Origin: Kineococcus rhizosphaerae
GTDB taxonomy: Bacteria; Actinomycetota; Actinomycetes; Actinomycetales; Kineococcaceae
DNA length: 64,000 bases
Direction of reading: 5' to 3'
NCBI RefSeq assembly: GCF_003002055.1
Contig: NZ_PVZF01000001.1
Location: 558,001 to 622,000 of the forward strand
Of this stretch, positions 35,859-45,596 are shown one piece after another. The notes under the pieces are model-generated. The model saw only the letters and a list, made by a program, of their open reading frames with translations. It was not told the DNA's origin and did not search any database. Positions within the stretch are counted from its first letter, which is position 1. Every line of letters begins with the position of its first letter. Both the position numbers and the translations under genes were made by a program.

Positions 35859-35877
35859 CCGAATTGTATACGTTCGG
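35859..35877. promoter_or_regulatory. Operator-like inverted repeat upstream of the peptide ABC operon
   Basis: CCGAA and TTCGG arms flank a core containing TTGTATAC. FadR-subfamily GntR regulators commonly bind TTGTATACAA-like sites, and a GntR gene closes the operon. The site is 31 bases before the substrate-binding gene and overlaps the AT-rich promoter region (TTGAAA at 35823, TATACG at 35867). Confidence 0.5.
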
Positions 35878-35907
35878 TGCTCGAGTTCGACCTGCGAGAG
35901 GTTCGCG

Positions 35908-37575
35908 ATGACCGCCCGACCAGCACTGCTCCGGCTCCTGGCCCGCCCCCTGCTGCCCGCCGCCGCGCTCGCACCGCTCCTGGGCCTGGCGGCCTGCGTG
36001 CCCGTCCAGCCCGTCGGCGAGGCCCCCGAGCGCGAGGACGTCACCGGCGTCGCCGTCGGCGACCGGCCCGTCCGCGACGGCGGCGACCTCGTCATGGCCC
36101 TGTCGGCCGAACCGGACCGGCTCGACCCCACGACGTCGTCCTCGCTCTACACGCGGTACGTCATGAACGCGATCTGCGAGAAGCTCTACGACATCGACGC
36201 CGGGGGGAACCTCGTCCCGCAGCTCGCCGCGGCCCTGCCGACGACCTCCCCCGACGGCCTCACCGTGACGATCCCCGTGCGCTCCGGCGTCCGGTTCGCC
36301 GACGGCACCCCGCTGGACGCCGCGGCCGTCGTCACGACGCTGGAGCGCAACCTCACCCTGGAGACGAGCAGCCGCAAGAGCGAGCTCGGGCCCGTGGACA
36401 GCGTCGAGGCCGCCGACCCGGCGACCGTCGTGGTCCGCTACAAGACCCCGTTCGCCCCGCTCACCGCCGCCCTCGCCGACCGCGCCGGGATGGTCATGTC
36501 CCCGACGGCGCTGGCCGAGCGCGGGAAGGACTTCGGCGACCACCCGACCTGCGTCGGGCCGTTCAAGTTCGTCGAGCGCGTCCCGCAGACCTCGATCACC
36601 GTCGAACGGGACCCGGAGTACTACGCGGCCGAGGAGGTCCACCTCGACCGCATCACCTACCGGATCATGACGGACGCCACCATCCGGGCCGCGAACCTGC
36701 GCTCCGGCGACGTCCAGGTCGCCGACAGCCTGTCCCCGCAGGACGTCGACGCGCTGCAGCGGGAGAAGGGCATCGGCCTGCTGCAGACCGGCTCGTTCGG
36801 GTACCAGGGGGTCACGTTCAACCTCGGCAACACCGACGGGGTCGGCAAACCGCCGGGCCGCATCGACACCCCGCTGGCGACCGACCCCCGCATCCGCGAG
36901 GCGTTCTCCCTCGCCGTCGACCGGCAGGCGCTGGTGAACTCGGTGTTCAACGACTGGTACGAACCAGCCTGCTCGTTCGTCTCCCCCGACAGCGTCTACG
37001 CCACGCAGGCCTCCGACGCCTGCCCGCCGCACGACCCGGCGCGCGCCAGGCAGCTGCTCACCGAGGCCGGGGTGGAACTGCCGTACCGGATCAAGGTGTC
37101 GGCGTCGAACACCGCGGACACGCTCCGGCTCTCGCAGGCGCTGCAGGCCAGCGTCCTGGAGGCCGGGTTCCAGCTGGAGATCGAACCCGTGGAGTACTCC
37201 ACGCTGCTCGACCAGCAGTCCTCCGGGGACTTCGAGGCCGTCCAGCTCGGCTGGTCCGGGCGCGTCGACCCGCACGGGAACTCCTCGACCTTCCTCACCA
37301 CGGGGGCCGGGAACAACTACTCCGGCTACTCGAACCCCGAGGTGGACGCGCTGCTCAAGCGGGCCGCGCAGAGCACCGACCCCGCCACGCGCGCCGACCT
37401 CTACGGGCAGGTCGTCACGACCGTGCAGCGGGACAACCCGATCGTCTACCTCTACCGCGTGCGCAGCATCACCGGGTACGTGAGTTCCGGCGAGGACGCC
37501 GTCGCCGGGGTCGAGACCTTCGCCGACGGTGTCGTCCGCCTCGGACGCGCCGCCTTCCTCCAGGAGAGTGAGTGA
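35908..37575 (+). CDS. Dipeptide/oligopeptide-type ABC substrate-binding lipoprotein
   Basis: A 555-residue SBP family 5 protein. A lipoprotein signal ends in LAAC with the lipidated cysteine at residue 30. [24 protein letters not shown] split over residues about 70-95 and [16 protein letters not shown] are family landmarks, as is the C-terminal NPIVYLYRV. First gene of an operon with two permeases, gamma-glutamyltransferase and a fused ATPase; the ligand is therefore likely a gamma-glutamyl peptide or glutathione-like compound. Confidence 0.9.
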   Translation: MTARPALLRLLARPLLPAAALAPLLGLAACVPVQPVGEAPEREDVTGVAVGDRPVRDGGDLVMALSAEPDRLDPTTSSSLYTRYVMNAICEKLYDIDAGGNLVPQLAAALPTTSPDGLTVTIPVRSGVRFADGTPLDAAAVVTTLERNLTLETSSRKSELGPVDSVEAADPATVVVRYKTPFAPLTAALADRAGMVMSPTALAERGKDFGDHPTCVGPFKFVERVPQTSITVERDPEYYAAEEVHLDRITYRIMTDATIRAANLRSGDVQVADSLSPQDVDALQREKGIGLLQTGSFGYQGVTFNLGNTDGVGKPPGRIDTPLATDPRIREAFSLAVDRQALVNSVFNDWYEPACSFVSPDSVYATQASDACPPHDPARARQLLTEAGVELPYRIKVSASNTADTLRLSQALQASVLEAGFQLEIEPVEYSTLLDQQSSGDFEAVQLGWSGRVDPHGNSSTFLTTGAGNNYSGYSNPEVDALLKRAAQSTDPATRADLYGQVVTTVQRDNPIVYLYRVRSITGYVSSGEDAVAGVETFADGVVRLGRAAFLQESE

Positions 37576-38531
37576 TGGGACGTTTCCTGCTGTCCCGGCT
37601 GGGCCAGAGCGTCGTGACGCTCGTGCTCGCCTCGATGGTCGTCTTCGCCGGGGTGCGCGCCCTGCCCGGTGACCCCGCCCTCGCCGTCGCCGGCGAGGAG
37701 GCGACGCCCGAGGCGCTGGCCGCCGTGCGCGCCGACCTCGGCCTGGACCAGCCGGTCTGGGTGCAGTACTGGAAGTTCCTCACGAACGCCCTCACGGGCG
37801 ACCTGGGGACCTCGGTGCGGACGGGGACCCCGGTCACCGAACTCATCGGGGCCACGCTGCCGGTCACGATCTGGCTGTCCGTGTTCGCCATGCTCTTCGC
37901 CGTCGTGTTCGGCCTGGCCACGGGGGTCGTCGCGGCGGTCCGCCGCGGCACCTGGGCCGAGGCCGGGGTCAACGGCCTGTCGCTGCTGGGGTTGTCGGTC
38001 CCGAGCTTCTGGCTGGGGCTGCTGGCGATCCTGTACCTCGCCGTCGGCCTCGGCTGGTTCCCCGCCTCCGGGTACGTCTCGCCCGGTGAGGACCCGCTGC
38101 GCGCGCTGCACCACCTGACGCTGCCCGCGGTCATCCTCGGTGCCGGGATCGCCGCCGTCGTCATGCGTCAGACCCGCGCGTCGATGCTGCAGAACCTGTC
38201 CGCCGACTACGTCCGCACGGCCCGCGCCAAGGGCGCCTCGCGCTCGGCCGTCGTCCTGCGGTTCGCGCTGCGCAACTCCCTCGTCGTCGTCGTGACCCTC
38301 GTGGGCCTGCAGCTCGGCGGGCTCATCTCCGGCGCCGTCGTCACCGAGCGGATCTTCGGGCTGCCCGGGTTCGGCAAGCTGACGCTGGACTCGGTGTTCA
38401 GCCGCGACTACCCCGTCATCGAGGGCGTCGTGCTCGTCGTGACGCTCGCCTACGTCGTCATCAACCTGGTGGTGGACCTGTTGTACACCGTCCTCGATCC
38501 CCGCATCCGCGTCGCCGGAGGTGCCCGGTGA
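37575..38531 (+). CDS. Peptide ABC transporter permease, DppB type
   Basis: A 318-residue permease with about six membrane helices. The family signatures [13 protein letters not shown] and the EAA-type loop ([25 protein letters not shown]) are present. The ATG overlaps the upstream TGA (TGATG); GTG one codon earlier is possible. Works with the DppC-type protein that follows. Confidence 0.92.
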   Translation: MGRFLLSRLGQSVVTLVLASMVVFAGVRALPGDPALAVAGEEATPEALAAVRADLGLDQPVWVQYWKFLTNALTGDLGTSVRTGTPVTELIGATLPVTIWLSVFAMLFAVVFGLATGVVAAVRRGTWAEAGVNGLSLLGLSVPSFWLGLLAILYLAVGLGWFPASGYVSPGEDPLRALHHLTLPAVILGAGIAAVVMRQTRASMLQNLSADYVRTARAKGASRSAVVLRFALRNSLVVVVTLVGLQLGGLISGAVVTERIFGLPGFGKLTLDSVFSRDYPVIEGVVLVVTLAYVVINLVVDLLYTVLDPRIRVAGGAR

Positions 38532-39415
38532 GCCAGACCGTCCAGGCCGCCGACCGGCTCGAGGTCGACCTCGGGTCCAGCCGCGGGGTCGTCCTGCGGC
38601 GCGTGCTGCGCGACCCCGCCGGCGTCGTCGGCACGGTGCTCGTGCTGCTCGTGGTGCTCGCCGCCGCGCTGGCCCCCGTCCTCGCGCCGTACCCGCCGAC
38701 GCAGGTCCACTTCGAGACCCCGTTCCAGGTCCCGCGCACCGTGGGGTTCTGGCTCGGGACCGACGACCTCGGCCGCGACGTGCTGTCCCGCATCCTCTTC
38801 GGCCTGCGCGCCTCCCTGCAGGTGGCGCTGCTGGCCGTCGCGCTGTCCGTCGTCGTCGGCACGCCCCTGGGCCTGGCCGCGGGGTACTGGCGCGGGCTGG
38901 ACGTCGTGGTGTCCCGCGTCACCGACGTGGTCCTGGCGTTCCCGTTCCTCGTGCTGGCCGTCGGGCTGGCCGCCGTCCGCGGCGCGAGCCTGGGCAACGC
39001 GGCGATCGCGCTGGGCGTCGCGCACGTGCCGCAGGTGATCCGCGTCGTGCGGGCCGAGACCCTGCGGTTGCGCGGCGCGGAGTACGTGCTGGCCGCGCGG
39101 ACGATGGACGCCTCCGGGGTCCGGGTCCTGGCCACCCACGTGCTGCCCAACGCGGTGCCCTCGATCGTGGTGCAGGCCACGGTGATCGTGCCGGCGGTCG
39201 TCATCGGCGAGGCGCTGCTGTCCTTCCTCGGCCTCGGCATCCAGCCGCCCACGCCGAGCCTGGGCATCATGCTGTCCGACGCGCAGCAGTACATCTTCCG
39301 GGCGCCGACGGCGGCGCTGTTCCCGGGCCTGGCGATCGTCCTGGTGTGCCTGGCCTTCAACCTCTTCGGCGACGCGCTGCGCGACGCCCTCGACCCGAGC
39401 GGAGACCACCGGTGA
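38528..39415 (+). CDS. Peptide ABC transporter permease, DppC type
   Basis: A 295-residue permease. The N-terminal extension before the first helix, FWLGTDDLGRDVLSRILFG, the EAA loop (EYVLAARTMDASGVRVLATHVLPN) and the C-terminal FNLFGDALRDALDP are standard for DppC/OppC. GTG start overlapping the previous stop. Confidence 0.93.
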   Translation: MSQTVQAADRLEVDLGSSRGVVLRRVLRDPAGVVGTVLVLLVVLAAALAPVLAPYPPTQVHFETPFQVPRTVGFWLGTDDLGRDVLSRILFGLRASLQVALLAVALSVVVGTPLGLAAGYWRGLDVVVSRVTDVVLAFPFLVLAVGLAAVRGASLGNAAIALGVAHVPQVIRVVRAETLRLRGAEYVLAARTMDASGVRVLATHVLPNAVPSIVVQATVIVPAVVIGEALLSFLGLGIQPPTPSLGIMLSDAQQYIFRAPTAALFPGLAIVLVCLAFNLFGDALRDALDPSGDHR

Positions 39416-41214
39416 GCTTCACGCCCCCGACCGACCACACCACCCGCCCCACGCTGCGGGGCACGTTCGGCATGACGGCCTCCACGCACTGGCTCGCCTC
39501 GGCCACGGGGCAGTCGGTGCTCGAACGCGGCGGGAACGCCTTCGACGCCGCCGTCGCCGCCGCGTTCGTCCTGCACGTCGTCGAACCCCACCTCAACGGG
39601 CCCGGCGGGGACATGACGGGTGTGTTCGCCACCGCGGCCGACCCGACGCCCGTCGTGCTCAACGGCCAGGGCCCGGCACCGGCGGCCGCGACGATCGCGC
39701 ACTACCGCGCCGAGGGTCTCGACACCGTCCCCGGCGCCGGCGGCCTCGCGGCGGCCGTCCCCGGCGCCGTCGACGCGTGGATGGTGCTGCTGCGCGACCA
39801 CGGCACGTGGGAACTCGCCGACGTCCTCGAACCCGCCCTCGGGTACGCCCGCGACGGGCACCCGGTCGTGGGTCGGGTCGGCACGACGATCGCGTCGGTG
39901 GCCGACCTGTTCCGCGAGCACTGGCCGAGTTCGGCGGCGCTGTGGATGCCGCAGGACCGCATCCCGCGGCACGGGGACGTCATCACGAACCCGGCCTGGG
40001 CGCGGACGCTGCAGCGCCTCCTCGACGCGGGCAAGGACGCCGGGTCGCGCGTCGAGCGGATCGAGGCGTTCCGCCGCGAGTGGCGCGAGGGTTTCGTCGC
40101 CCGCGAGGCCGTGGAGTTCCTGCGCACCCCGCACCGGCACTCCTCCGGCACCGACCACGCCGCCGTCCTGGAGGTCTCGGACTGGGCCGCGTTCTCCGCC
40201 GGGTACGAGGAGGCGACGACGATCGGGTTCCGCGGGACGACGGTCGCCAAGACCGGCCCGTTCGGCCAGGGACCCGTGCTGCTGCAGGCGTTGCGGATCC
40301 TCGACGGGTTCGACGACGCCGACCTCGACCCCTCGACCGTGCGCGGTGCGCACACCGTCCTGGAGGCCCTCAAGCTCGCGCTGGCCGACCGCGACGCCTG
40401 GTACGGCTCGGGGGCCGACCCCGACGTCCTGCGCGAACTCCTCTCCGAGGAGTACGCCGCCGGCCGCCGCGCGCTCATCACCGACCGCGCCTCGCACGAG
40501 TTCCGCCCCGGCACCGTGGGCGGCCGGGCACCGCACGTCCCGCCGCTGCGCACCGAGGCGCCCTCCGCGGTGGGCGTCGGGGAACCCACCGTCGGCGAAC
40601 CCACCGTGGAGAGCACCGGCACCACGCGCGGTGACACCTGCCACGTCGACGTCGTCGACCGCTGGGGCAACGTCGTGTCCGCCACACCGTCCGGCGGCTG
40701 GCTGCAGTCGTCCCCCGCCGTGCCCGAACTCGGGTTCTGCCTCGGCTCGCGCCTGCAGATGACCTGGCTGGACGAGGACTCCCCGTCCGCGCTGCGCCCG
40801 GGGGAACGGCCCCGCACGACGCTGACCCCGACGCTGCTGCTGCGCGACGGCGAACCCGTCGAGGCGCTGGGAACCCCCGGCGGCGACCAGCAGGACCAGT
40901 GGCAGCTGCTCTACCTGCTGCGCACGCTCGTGGGCGGGTACGAACCGCAGCAGGCGATCGACGCGCCCGCCCTGCACACGACGTCGATGCCCGGCTCGTT
41001 CTGGCCGCGGACGTGGACGCCCGGCGGGGCCGTCGTCGAGGGCCGGATCGGGGACGACGTCATCGCCGGGCTGGAGGAGCGCGGGCACGTCGTGACCCGC
41101 GCGGGCGACTGGTCGCTGGGCCGGTTGTCCTGCGCCGGGCGCGATCCCGGGACGGGTGTGCTGCACGCCGCCGCGAACTCCCGCGGCGCCCAGGGCTACG
41201 CGGTGGGGCGGTGA
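39412..41214 (+). CDS. ggt: Gamma-glutamyltransferase
   Basis: Cleaves or transfers the gamma-glutamyl group of glutathione and gamma-glutamyl peptides. 600 residues; GGNAFDAAVAAAFVLHVVEPH and GPGGDMTG near the N-terminus are family features. The autoprocessing/catalytic threonine is in GDTCHVDVVDRWGN and the GTPGGDQQ region is the substrate loop. No signal peptide is evident, unlike secreted homologues, so the protein is probably cytoplasmic and acts on imported substrate. It lies inside the peptide importer operon with GTGA overlaps on both sides. Confidence 0.9.
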   Translation: MSFTPPTDHTTRPTLRGTFGMTASTHWLASATGQSVLERGGNAFDAAVAAAFVLHVVEPHLNGPGGDMTGVFATAADPTPVVLNGQGPAPAAATIAHYRAEGLDTVPGAGGLAAAVPGAVDAWMVLLRDHGTWELADVLEPALGYARDGHPVVGRVGTTIASVADLFREHWPSSAALWMPQDRIPRHGDVITNPAWARTLQRLLDAGKDAGSRVERIEAFRREWREGFVAREAVEFLRTPHRHSSGTDHAAVLEVSDWAAFSAGYEEATTIGFRGTTVAKTGPFGQGPVLLQALRILDGFDDADLDPSTVRGAHTVLEALKLALADRDAWYGSGADPDVLRELLSEEYAAGRRALITDRASHEFRPGTVGGRAPHVPPLRTEAPSAVGVGEPTVGEPTVESTGTTRGDTCHVDVVDRWGNVVSATPSGGWLQSSPAVPELGFCLGSRLQMTWLDEDSPSALRPGERPRTTLTPTLLLRDGEPVEALGTPGGDQQDQWQLLYLLRTLVGGYEPQQAIDAPALHTTSMPGSFWPRTWTPGGAVVEGRIGDDVIAGLEERGHVVTRAGDWSLGRLSCAGRDPGTGVLHAAANSRGAQGYAVGR

Positions 41215-42803
41215 GCGCGGTGGACCCGAACCCGGCGGAGGGCACCGACCTGCTGCGGGTCGAGGGCCTGCAGGTCGCCTACGGCGCCACGACCGTGCTG
41301 CACGGCGTCGACGTGACGGTCCGGCGCGGGCACCGCGTCGCCGTCGTGGGGGCCTCGGGGTCGGGCAAGTCGACGACGGCGGCCGCGGTCCTGGGCCTGC
41401 TCCAGGGGGCCGGGCGCGTCACCGGTGGCCGGGTCGTCGTGGCCGGCGACGACATCACCGCCGCCCTGGTCGGCCGGGACGAGAACCGGTTGCGACGGTT
41501 GCGCGGACGGCGGATCGGGCTCGTGCCGCAGGACCCGATGTCGAACCTCAACCCCTCGGCGCGCGTGGGCCGGCAGGTCGCGGAGACGCTGGCGATGCAC
41601 GGGCTGGCGAAGGGGTCCACCGCGCGGGCCCGGGCCGTGGAACTGCTGGAGGAGGCCGGCATCCCCGACGCCGGCCGCCGCGCCCGGCAGTACCCGCACG
41701 AGTTCTCCGGCGGGATGCGCCAGCGCGTCCTCATCGCGATGGCGCTGGCCGCCGAGCCGGAACTCCTCATCGCCGACGAACCCACCTCGGCGCTCGACGT
41801 GACGGTGCAGCGGCAGATCCTCGACCACCTCGACCGGCTCACCGCCGCGCGCGGGGCGTCGCTGCTGCTCGTGACCCACGACCTGGCCCTGGCCGCCGAC
41901 CGGTGCGACGACGTCGTGGTCATGTCGGAGGGCCGGGTCGTCGAGACCGGGCCGGCGGCGCGGGTGCTGCGCGCGCCCGCGGCGGAGTACTCCCGGGCGC
42001 TCGTCGCCGCCGCCCCCGCCACGGCCGGGCGGACCGCGCCGCGCGAACTGCCCCAGCGGACGCGCGAGGACGTCCTCGTCGTGCAGGACCTCGTGAAGGA
42101 GTACCGGGTCCGGGGCCAGCGGGAGCGGCTGCGCGCCGTCGACGGGGTGTCGTTCAGCGTGCCCGCGGGGACGACGACCGCCGTCGTGGGCGAGTCCGGG
42201 TCGGGCAAGACGACGACGGCCCGGCTCGTCCTCGGGCTCGAGGACGCCACGAGCGGGACGGTCGTCGTCGACGGCGGCCGGCGCGACGTGCAGCCGGTGT
42301 TCCAGGACCCGTTCGGCTCGCTGGACCCGACCAAGACCCTGGAACGCCTCATCGACGAACCCCTGCGCATCGCCCGCGCCGGTGACGCCCGCAGCCGCCG
42401 GGCCCGCGTCGGGGAACTGCTCGACCAGGTGTCGCTGAGCCGGTCGCTGGCCCAGCGGCGTCCGGCGGAACTGTCCGGCGGGCAGCGCCAGCGCGTCGCG
42501 ATCGCCCGGGCGCTGGCGCTGAACCCGAAGGTCGTCGTGCTGGACGAGGCGACGTCCGCGCTCGACGTGCTCGTGCAGCAGCAGGTGCTCGGGCTGCTGG
42601 AGCGGCTGCAGGAGGACCTGGGCCTGACGTACCTGTTCATCACGCACGACCTCGCCGTCGCCCGGCACCTGGCCCACCAGGTCCTCGTCATGCGCTCCGG
42701 CCGGGTCGTGGAACAGGGCATGATCGGGGACGTGTTCGACCACCCGCGCGAGGAGTACACCGCCCAGCTGCTGTCGGCCATCCCCGGCCGCGCCGCGGCC
42801 TGA
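41211..42803 (+). CDS. Fused DppD-DppF ATP-binding protein of the peptide ABC importer
   Basis: A 530-residue protein with two ABC ATPase domains. Domain 1: Walker A GASGSGKST, signature FSGGMRQRV, Walker B LLIADEPTSALD. Domain 2: Walker A GESGSGKTT, signature LSGGQRQRV, Walker B VVVLDEATSALD. Many systems have two separate proteins; the fusion makes the importer self-sufficient. GTG start overlapping ggt. Confidence 0.94.
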   Translation: MSAVDPNPAEGTDLLRVEGLQVAYGATTVLHGVDVTVRRGHRVAVVGASGSGKSTTAAAVLGLLQGAGRVTGGRVVVAGDDITAALVGRDENRLRRLRGRRIGLVPQDPMSNLNPSARVGRQVAETLAMHGLAKGSTARARAVELLEEAGIPDAGRRARQYPHEFSGGMRQRVLIAMALAAEPELLIADEPTSALDVTVQRQILDHLDRLTAARGASLLLVTHDLALAADRCDDVVVMSEGRVVETGPAARVLRAPAAEYSRALVAAAPATAGRTAPRELPQRTREDVLVVQDLVKEYRVRGQRERLRAVDGVSFSVPAGTTTAVVGESGSGKTTTARLVLGLEDATSGTVVVDGGRRDVQPVFQDPFGSLDPTKTLERLIDEPLRIARAGDARSRRARVGELLDQVSLSRSLAQRRPAELSGGQRQRVAIARALALNPKVVVLDEATSALDVLVQQQVLGLLERLQEDLGLTYLFITHDLAVARHLAHQVLVMRSGRVVEQGMIGDVFDHPREEYTAQLLSAIPGRAAA

Positions 42804-42815
42804 GGGGCCGGCGCG

Positions 42816-43481
42816 GTGGGGGCGTCGGCCGAACGCGTCGTCGCGCAGTTGCGGCGCGACGTCCTCGGCGGGTTCTTCCCGCCGGGGGCGCGGCTGACCG
42901 AGACGGTGCTCGTGCAGCGGTACGGCACCTCCCGGGTGCCGGTGCGCGAGGCGCTGCGGGCGCTGGCCGGTGAGGGGTTCGTCGAGCTGCGCCCCAACGC
43001 CGGCGCCCGCGTCGCGCAGGTCCCCGTCGACGACCTCGCCGACCTGTACGCGGTGCGCTGCGTCGTCGAGGAGATCACCGCGAGCCGGTGCGCGCGGCGC
43101 GTGGCGGCGGGCGAGGCCGCGGTCGTCGCCGAGCTCACCGGCATCGTCGACGCGGGTTTCGCCGCCCTGGACGCCGGCGACGCCGTGCTGGGGGCGGAGC
43201 TGAACTCGCAGTTCCACGGAACCGTCGCCCGCCTCTCCGGAGCGCACAGCATGACCCTCGTCCTGCGCCGGGTCAGCGAGCAGATCCAGTGGGCCTACGC
43301 CACGACCGTCCCCCAGCAGGGCCACCGCGCGTGGACCGAGCACCGCCGGATCGTCGCCGCGATCGCGACGGGCGAGGAGGCGAGCGCCGGGCGGGCGATG
43401 GTCGAGCACGTCGAGGCGTCGCGGCGGGGGTTCACGCGCAGCGTGGGTCAGGGGGTGGCGCAGGGGGTGGCGCAGGGGTAG
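42816..43481 (+). CDS. GntR-family regulator, FadR/FCD subgroup
   Basis: A 221-residue regulator with N-terminal winged helix (YGTSRVPVREALRALAGEGFV) and an all-helical FCD effector domain with metal-binding-type residues (D/H pattern around AELNSQFHGTVARLSG and TEHRRIVAAI). GTG start 12 bases after the ATPase gene, so it is the last gene of the operon. The C-terminus carries a short in-frame repeat (GVAQGVAQG). The repeat at 35859 is its likely operator. Confidence 0.88.
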   Translation: MGASAERVVAQLRRDVLGGFFPPGARLTETVLVQRYGTSRVPVREALRALAGEGFVELRPNAGARVAQVPVDDLADLYAVRCVVEEITASRCARRVAAGEAAVVAELTGIVDAGFAALDAGDAVLGAELNSQFHGTVARLSGAHSMTLVLRRVSEQIQWAYATTVPQQGHRAWTEHRRIVAAIATGEEASAGRAMVEHVEASRRGFTRSVGQGVAQGVAQG

Positions 43482-43499
43482 GCCGGGGCCGCGTACCGG

Positions 43500-44777
43500 T
43501 CACCGTCCCCGCGACGGGTCCGCGGTCGCCGGGTGAGCGCCGCCTCGCACCGCCGGACCGTCCCCGCGCTCACCTCCGACGACGACGAGCAGGGCCGCCG
43601 TCGCGCAGCCGGCCGCCATCAGCAGCAGCACCACCGCGAACGGCAGGACACCCACCAGCAGGGCGCCCACCGCGATCGAGGCCGTGGTGGGCACGGAGCT
43701 GACCATCTCGTACCCGGCCGCGACCCGGCCCATCACGTCGTTCGGGGTCCGGCGCTGCAAGGACGTGGCCGCCGCCACCGCCAGCACCGGCAACCCCGCT
43801 CCGAGGACGAGGAAACCGGCCAGCACCACCGGCAGGACCGCGGTGGCGCTCAGCGCGGCGCCGAGCGCGACCAGCGCCATCCCCGACCCGATCAGGGGGG
43901 TCTCGCGCACCCGGGCGACGAGCAGGCTGACGCTCACCCCGCCCGCGAGCGCCCCCGCGCCCTGGACGCTGACCAGGACGCCGACGAACTCCGGCGGCCG
44001 GTGCAGCCCGTCCCCGACCAGGGCGTAGACGGTGGCTTCGGCCAGCCCGACGGAGGCGGAGAAGACGAGCGTGGACCGGGCCAGCCGGCGCAGCGGCGCG
44101 ACCCGCCACAGGTGGACCAGGCCGGCGGCCACCTCGGTCCGCCACCGCGCGGCGACTGCTCCCCCGCGTCGTCCCGCGCGTCGTCCCGTGCGTCGTCCTG
44201 CACGGGGTGCGGGTTCCCGGAACCGCACCCTCACCAGGACGGCGGTGGCCAGCACGAAGGCGGCGGCGTCCACGGTGGCGACCCACCGCCCGCCGACGGC
44301 GGCGAACAGTCCCGCGCCGACGAGCGGGCCGAGCAGGCGCAGTCCCTGCCGGACCGTGTTCAGCGCCCCGTTGGCCACCCCGAGCAGTTCCGCCGGCAGC
44401 AGCACCTGGACCAGCCCGGACGTGGCGGCGTTGGTGGTGACGCTCGCGATGCCGTACCAGGCCGCGACGGCGAACAGCAGCCACAGCTGCCCGCGGTCGT
44501 GCACCAGCCACAGCGAGGACACGACGACGGTGCTGGCCAGGTTGAGCCCCAGCAGCACCGTGCGCCGGGGCAGCCGGTCCACCAGCACCCCCGCCACCGG
44601 GGCCAGGACACCGGGAGCGGCCATCGCGAACACCGTCAGCCCGGCCACGGCGTCGCTGCCGGTCAGGGTCTTGGCCCAGATGCCCAGGACCAGCAGCAGC
44701 GTCCAGTCCCCGAACATCGACAGGGTCTGAGCGGCCAGCAGCAGCCGGAAGTCGCGGTGCCGCAGCAGGTCACGCAT
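43500..44777 (-). CDS. MFS exporter (DHA-type)
   Basis: A 425-residue transporter with about 12 membrane helices; the loop between helices 2 and 3 has the DRLPRR motif. The central cytoplasmic loop is arginine-rich (GRRTGRRAGRRGG), encoded by three degenerate 12-base repeats at about 44165-44203. Its ATG overlaps the end of the ArsR-type gene by eight bases, so the regulator probably controls its expression. The substrate is unknown; drug or metabolite export is likely. Confidence 0.88.
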   Translation of the reverse strand: MRDLLRHRDFRLLLAAQTLSMFGDWTLLLVLGIWAKTLTGSDAVAGLTVFAMAAPGVLAPVAGVLVDRLPRRTVLLGLNLASTVVVSSLWLVHDRGQLWLLFAVAAWYGIASVTTNAATSGLVQVLLPAELLGVANGALNTVRQGLRLLGPLVGAGLFAAVGGRWVATVDAAAFVLATAVLVRVRFREPAPRAGRRTGRRAGRRGGAVAARWRTEVAAGLVHLWRVAPLRRLARSTLVFSASVGLAEATVYALVGDGLHRPPEFVGVLVSVQGAGALAGGVSVSLLVARVRETPLIGSGMALVALGAALSATAVLPVVLAGFLVLGAGLPVLAVAAATSLQRRTPNDVMGRVAAGYEMVSSVPTTASIAVGALLVGVLPFAVVLLLMAAGCATAALLVVVGGERGDGPAVRGGAHPATADPSRGR

Positions 44778-45381
44778 CGGCGGCGGGGGCGTCGGGGCGC
44801 GGCAGCAGGTAGGTCAGGACGTCGACGAGGCGCGAGCCGTCCGGCACGACCCCGTCGAAGGTGCGCTTCTGCAGCGGGACGATCAGCGCGGTGATGGCCT
44901 GCACGAGGTCGGCCAGCTCCTGCTCGGTGAGCCGCAGCGTCCAGTCCGAGGCGTCGGCGGCCTCGCGCCACGGGTCGTTCGCGCGGCGCTGGGACCAGCC
45001 GCGGATGCGCTCGAGGTTGCGGGCGTCCAGCACCGCGCCGAGGGCCTCGGCCGCGGCGCGTTCGGCCGGCGACCCGCCGGCGCTGATGTGGTTGCCGATG
45101 GGCGCCCACCGCCACGGCCGGTTCCTGCCCGCACCCCCCTCGGCCTCGACGACGAACCCGAAGCGGGCCAGCTGACGCAGGTGGTAGGAGCACGACGCGG
45201 CGGAGTCGCCGAGCCGTTCGGCGCACTGGCTGGCGGTCAGCGGGCCCTCGGCCACCAGCAGGTCGAGCAGCTGCATCCGGCGGGGGTGGGCCAGGGCCTT
45301 GAGGTGCTCGGGGCGGCGCAGCTGCCGCAGCGGCAGTCCCCGTTCGTCGCTGACGACGGGTTGGTCATCTCGGGTCACCAC
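44770..45381 (-). CDS. ArsR-type winged-helix regulator
   Basis: A 203-residue regulator: wHTH with LKALAHPRRMQLLDLLVAEGPLTASQCAERLGDS split over residues about 23-57, then YHLRQLARFGFVVE, typical ArsR. The C-terminal half (residues 100-200) is longer than classic metal sensors and has no metal-binding cysteines, so another ligand is likely. GTG at 45381 (or the next codon, also GTG). The start sits directly at the predicted transcription start of the promoter at 45385. Confidence 0.88.
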   Translation of the reverse strand: MVTRDDQPVVSDERGLPLRQLRRPEHLKALAHPRRMQLLDLLVAEGPLTASQCAERLGDSAASCSYHLRQLARFGFVVEAEGGAGRNRPWRWAPIGNHISAGGSPAERAAAEALGAVLDARNLERIRGWSQRRANDPWREAADASDWTLRLTEQELADLVQAITALIVPLQKRTFDGVVPDGSRLVDVLTYLLPRPDAPAADA

Positions 45382-45384
45382 GGT

Positions 45385-45416
45385 CGAAAGATATCTTTCG
45401 CAAGGTCTCTTTTCAA
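45385..45416 (-). promoter_or_regulatory. Leaderless promoter with perfect palindromic operator for the ArsR-MFS operon
   Basis: On the minus strand TTGAAA (45416-45411), a 17-base spacer and TATCTT (45393-45388) make a strong sigma-70-type promoter. The -10 ends six bases before the GTG start, predicting a transcript that begins at the start codon. The 16-base palindrome CGAAAGATATCTTTCG (45385-45400) covers the -10 box, an ideal place for autorepression. Confidence 0.7.
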
Positions 45417-45596
45417 GAGGTCGCCGCTCGACGTCGCCGGGGGTGGGCGGCGTCGCCGAGCAGGGCGGCACCGGGGACGCGGTCCCAGGAGCGCTGCACC
45501 GGCAGGGGGCAGGTGACCCGGCCGTCTGACCTGGCCGTCGAGCGGGGGCAGGCCGTGCGCCACGCCCCGACCGGGCACCTCAGCGGGACGGTGACG

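Noticed and set aside
44165-44203. Three short direct repeats, considered as a CRISPR or regulatory array
   Set aside because: The units are contiguous 12-base repeats in frame inside the MFS gene, encoding an arginine-rich loop; there are no spacers.
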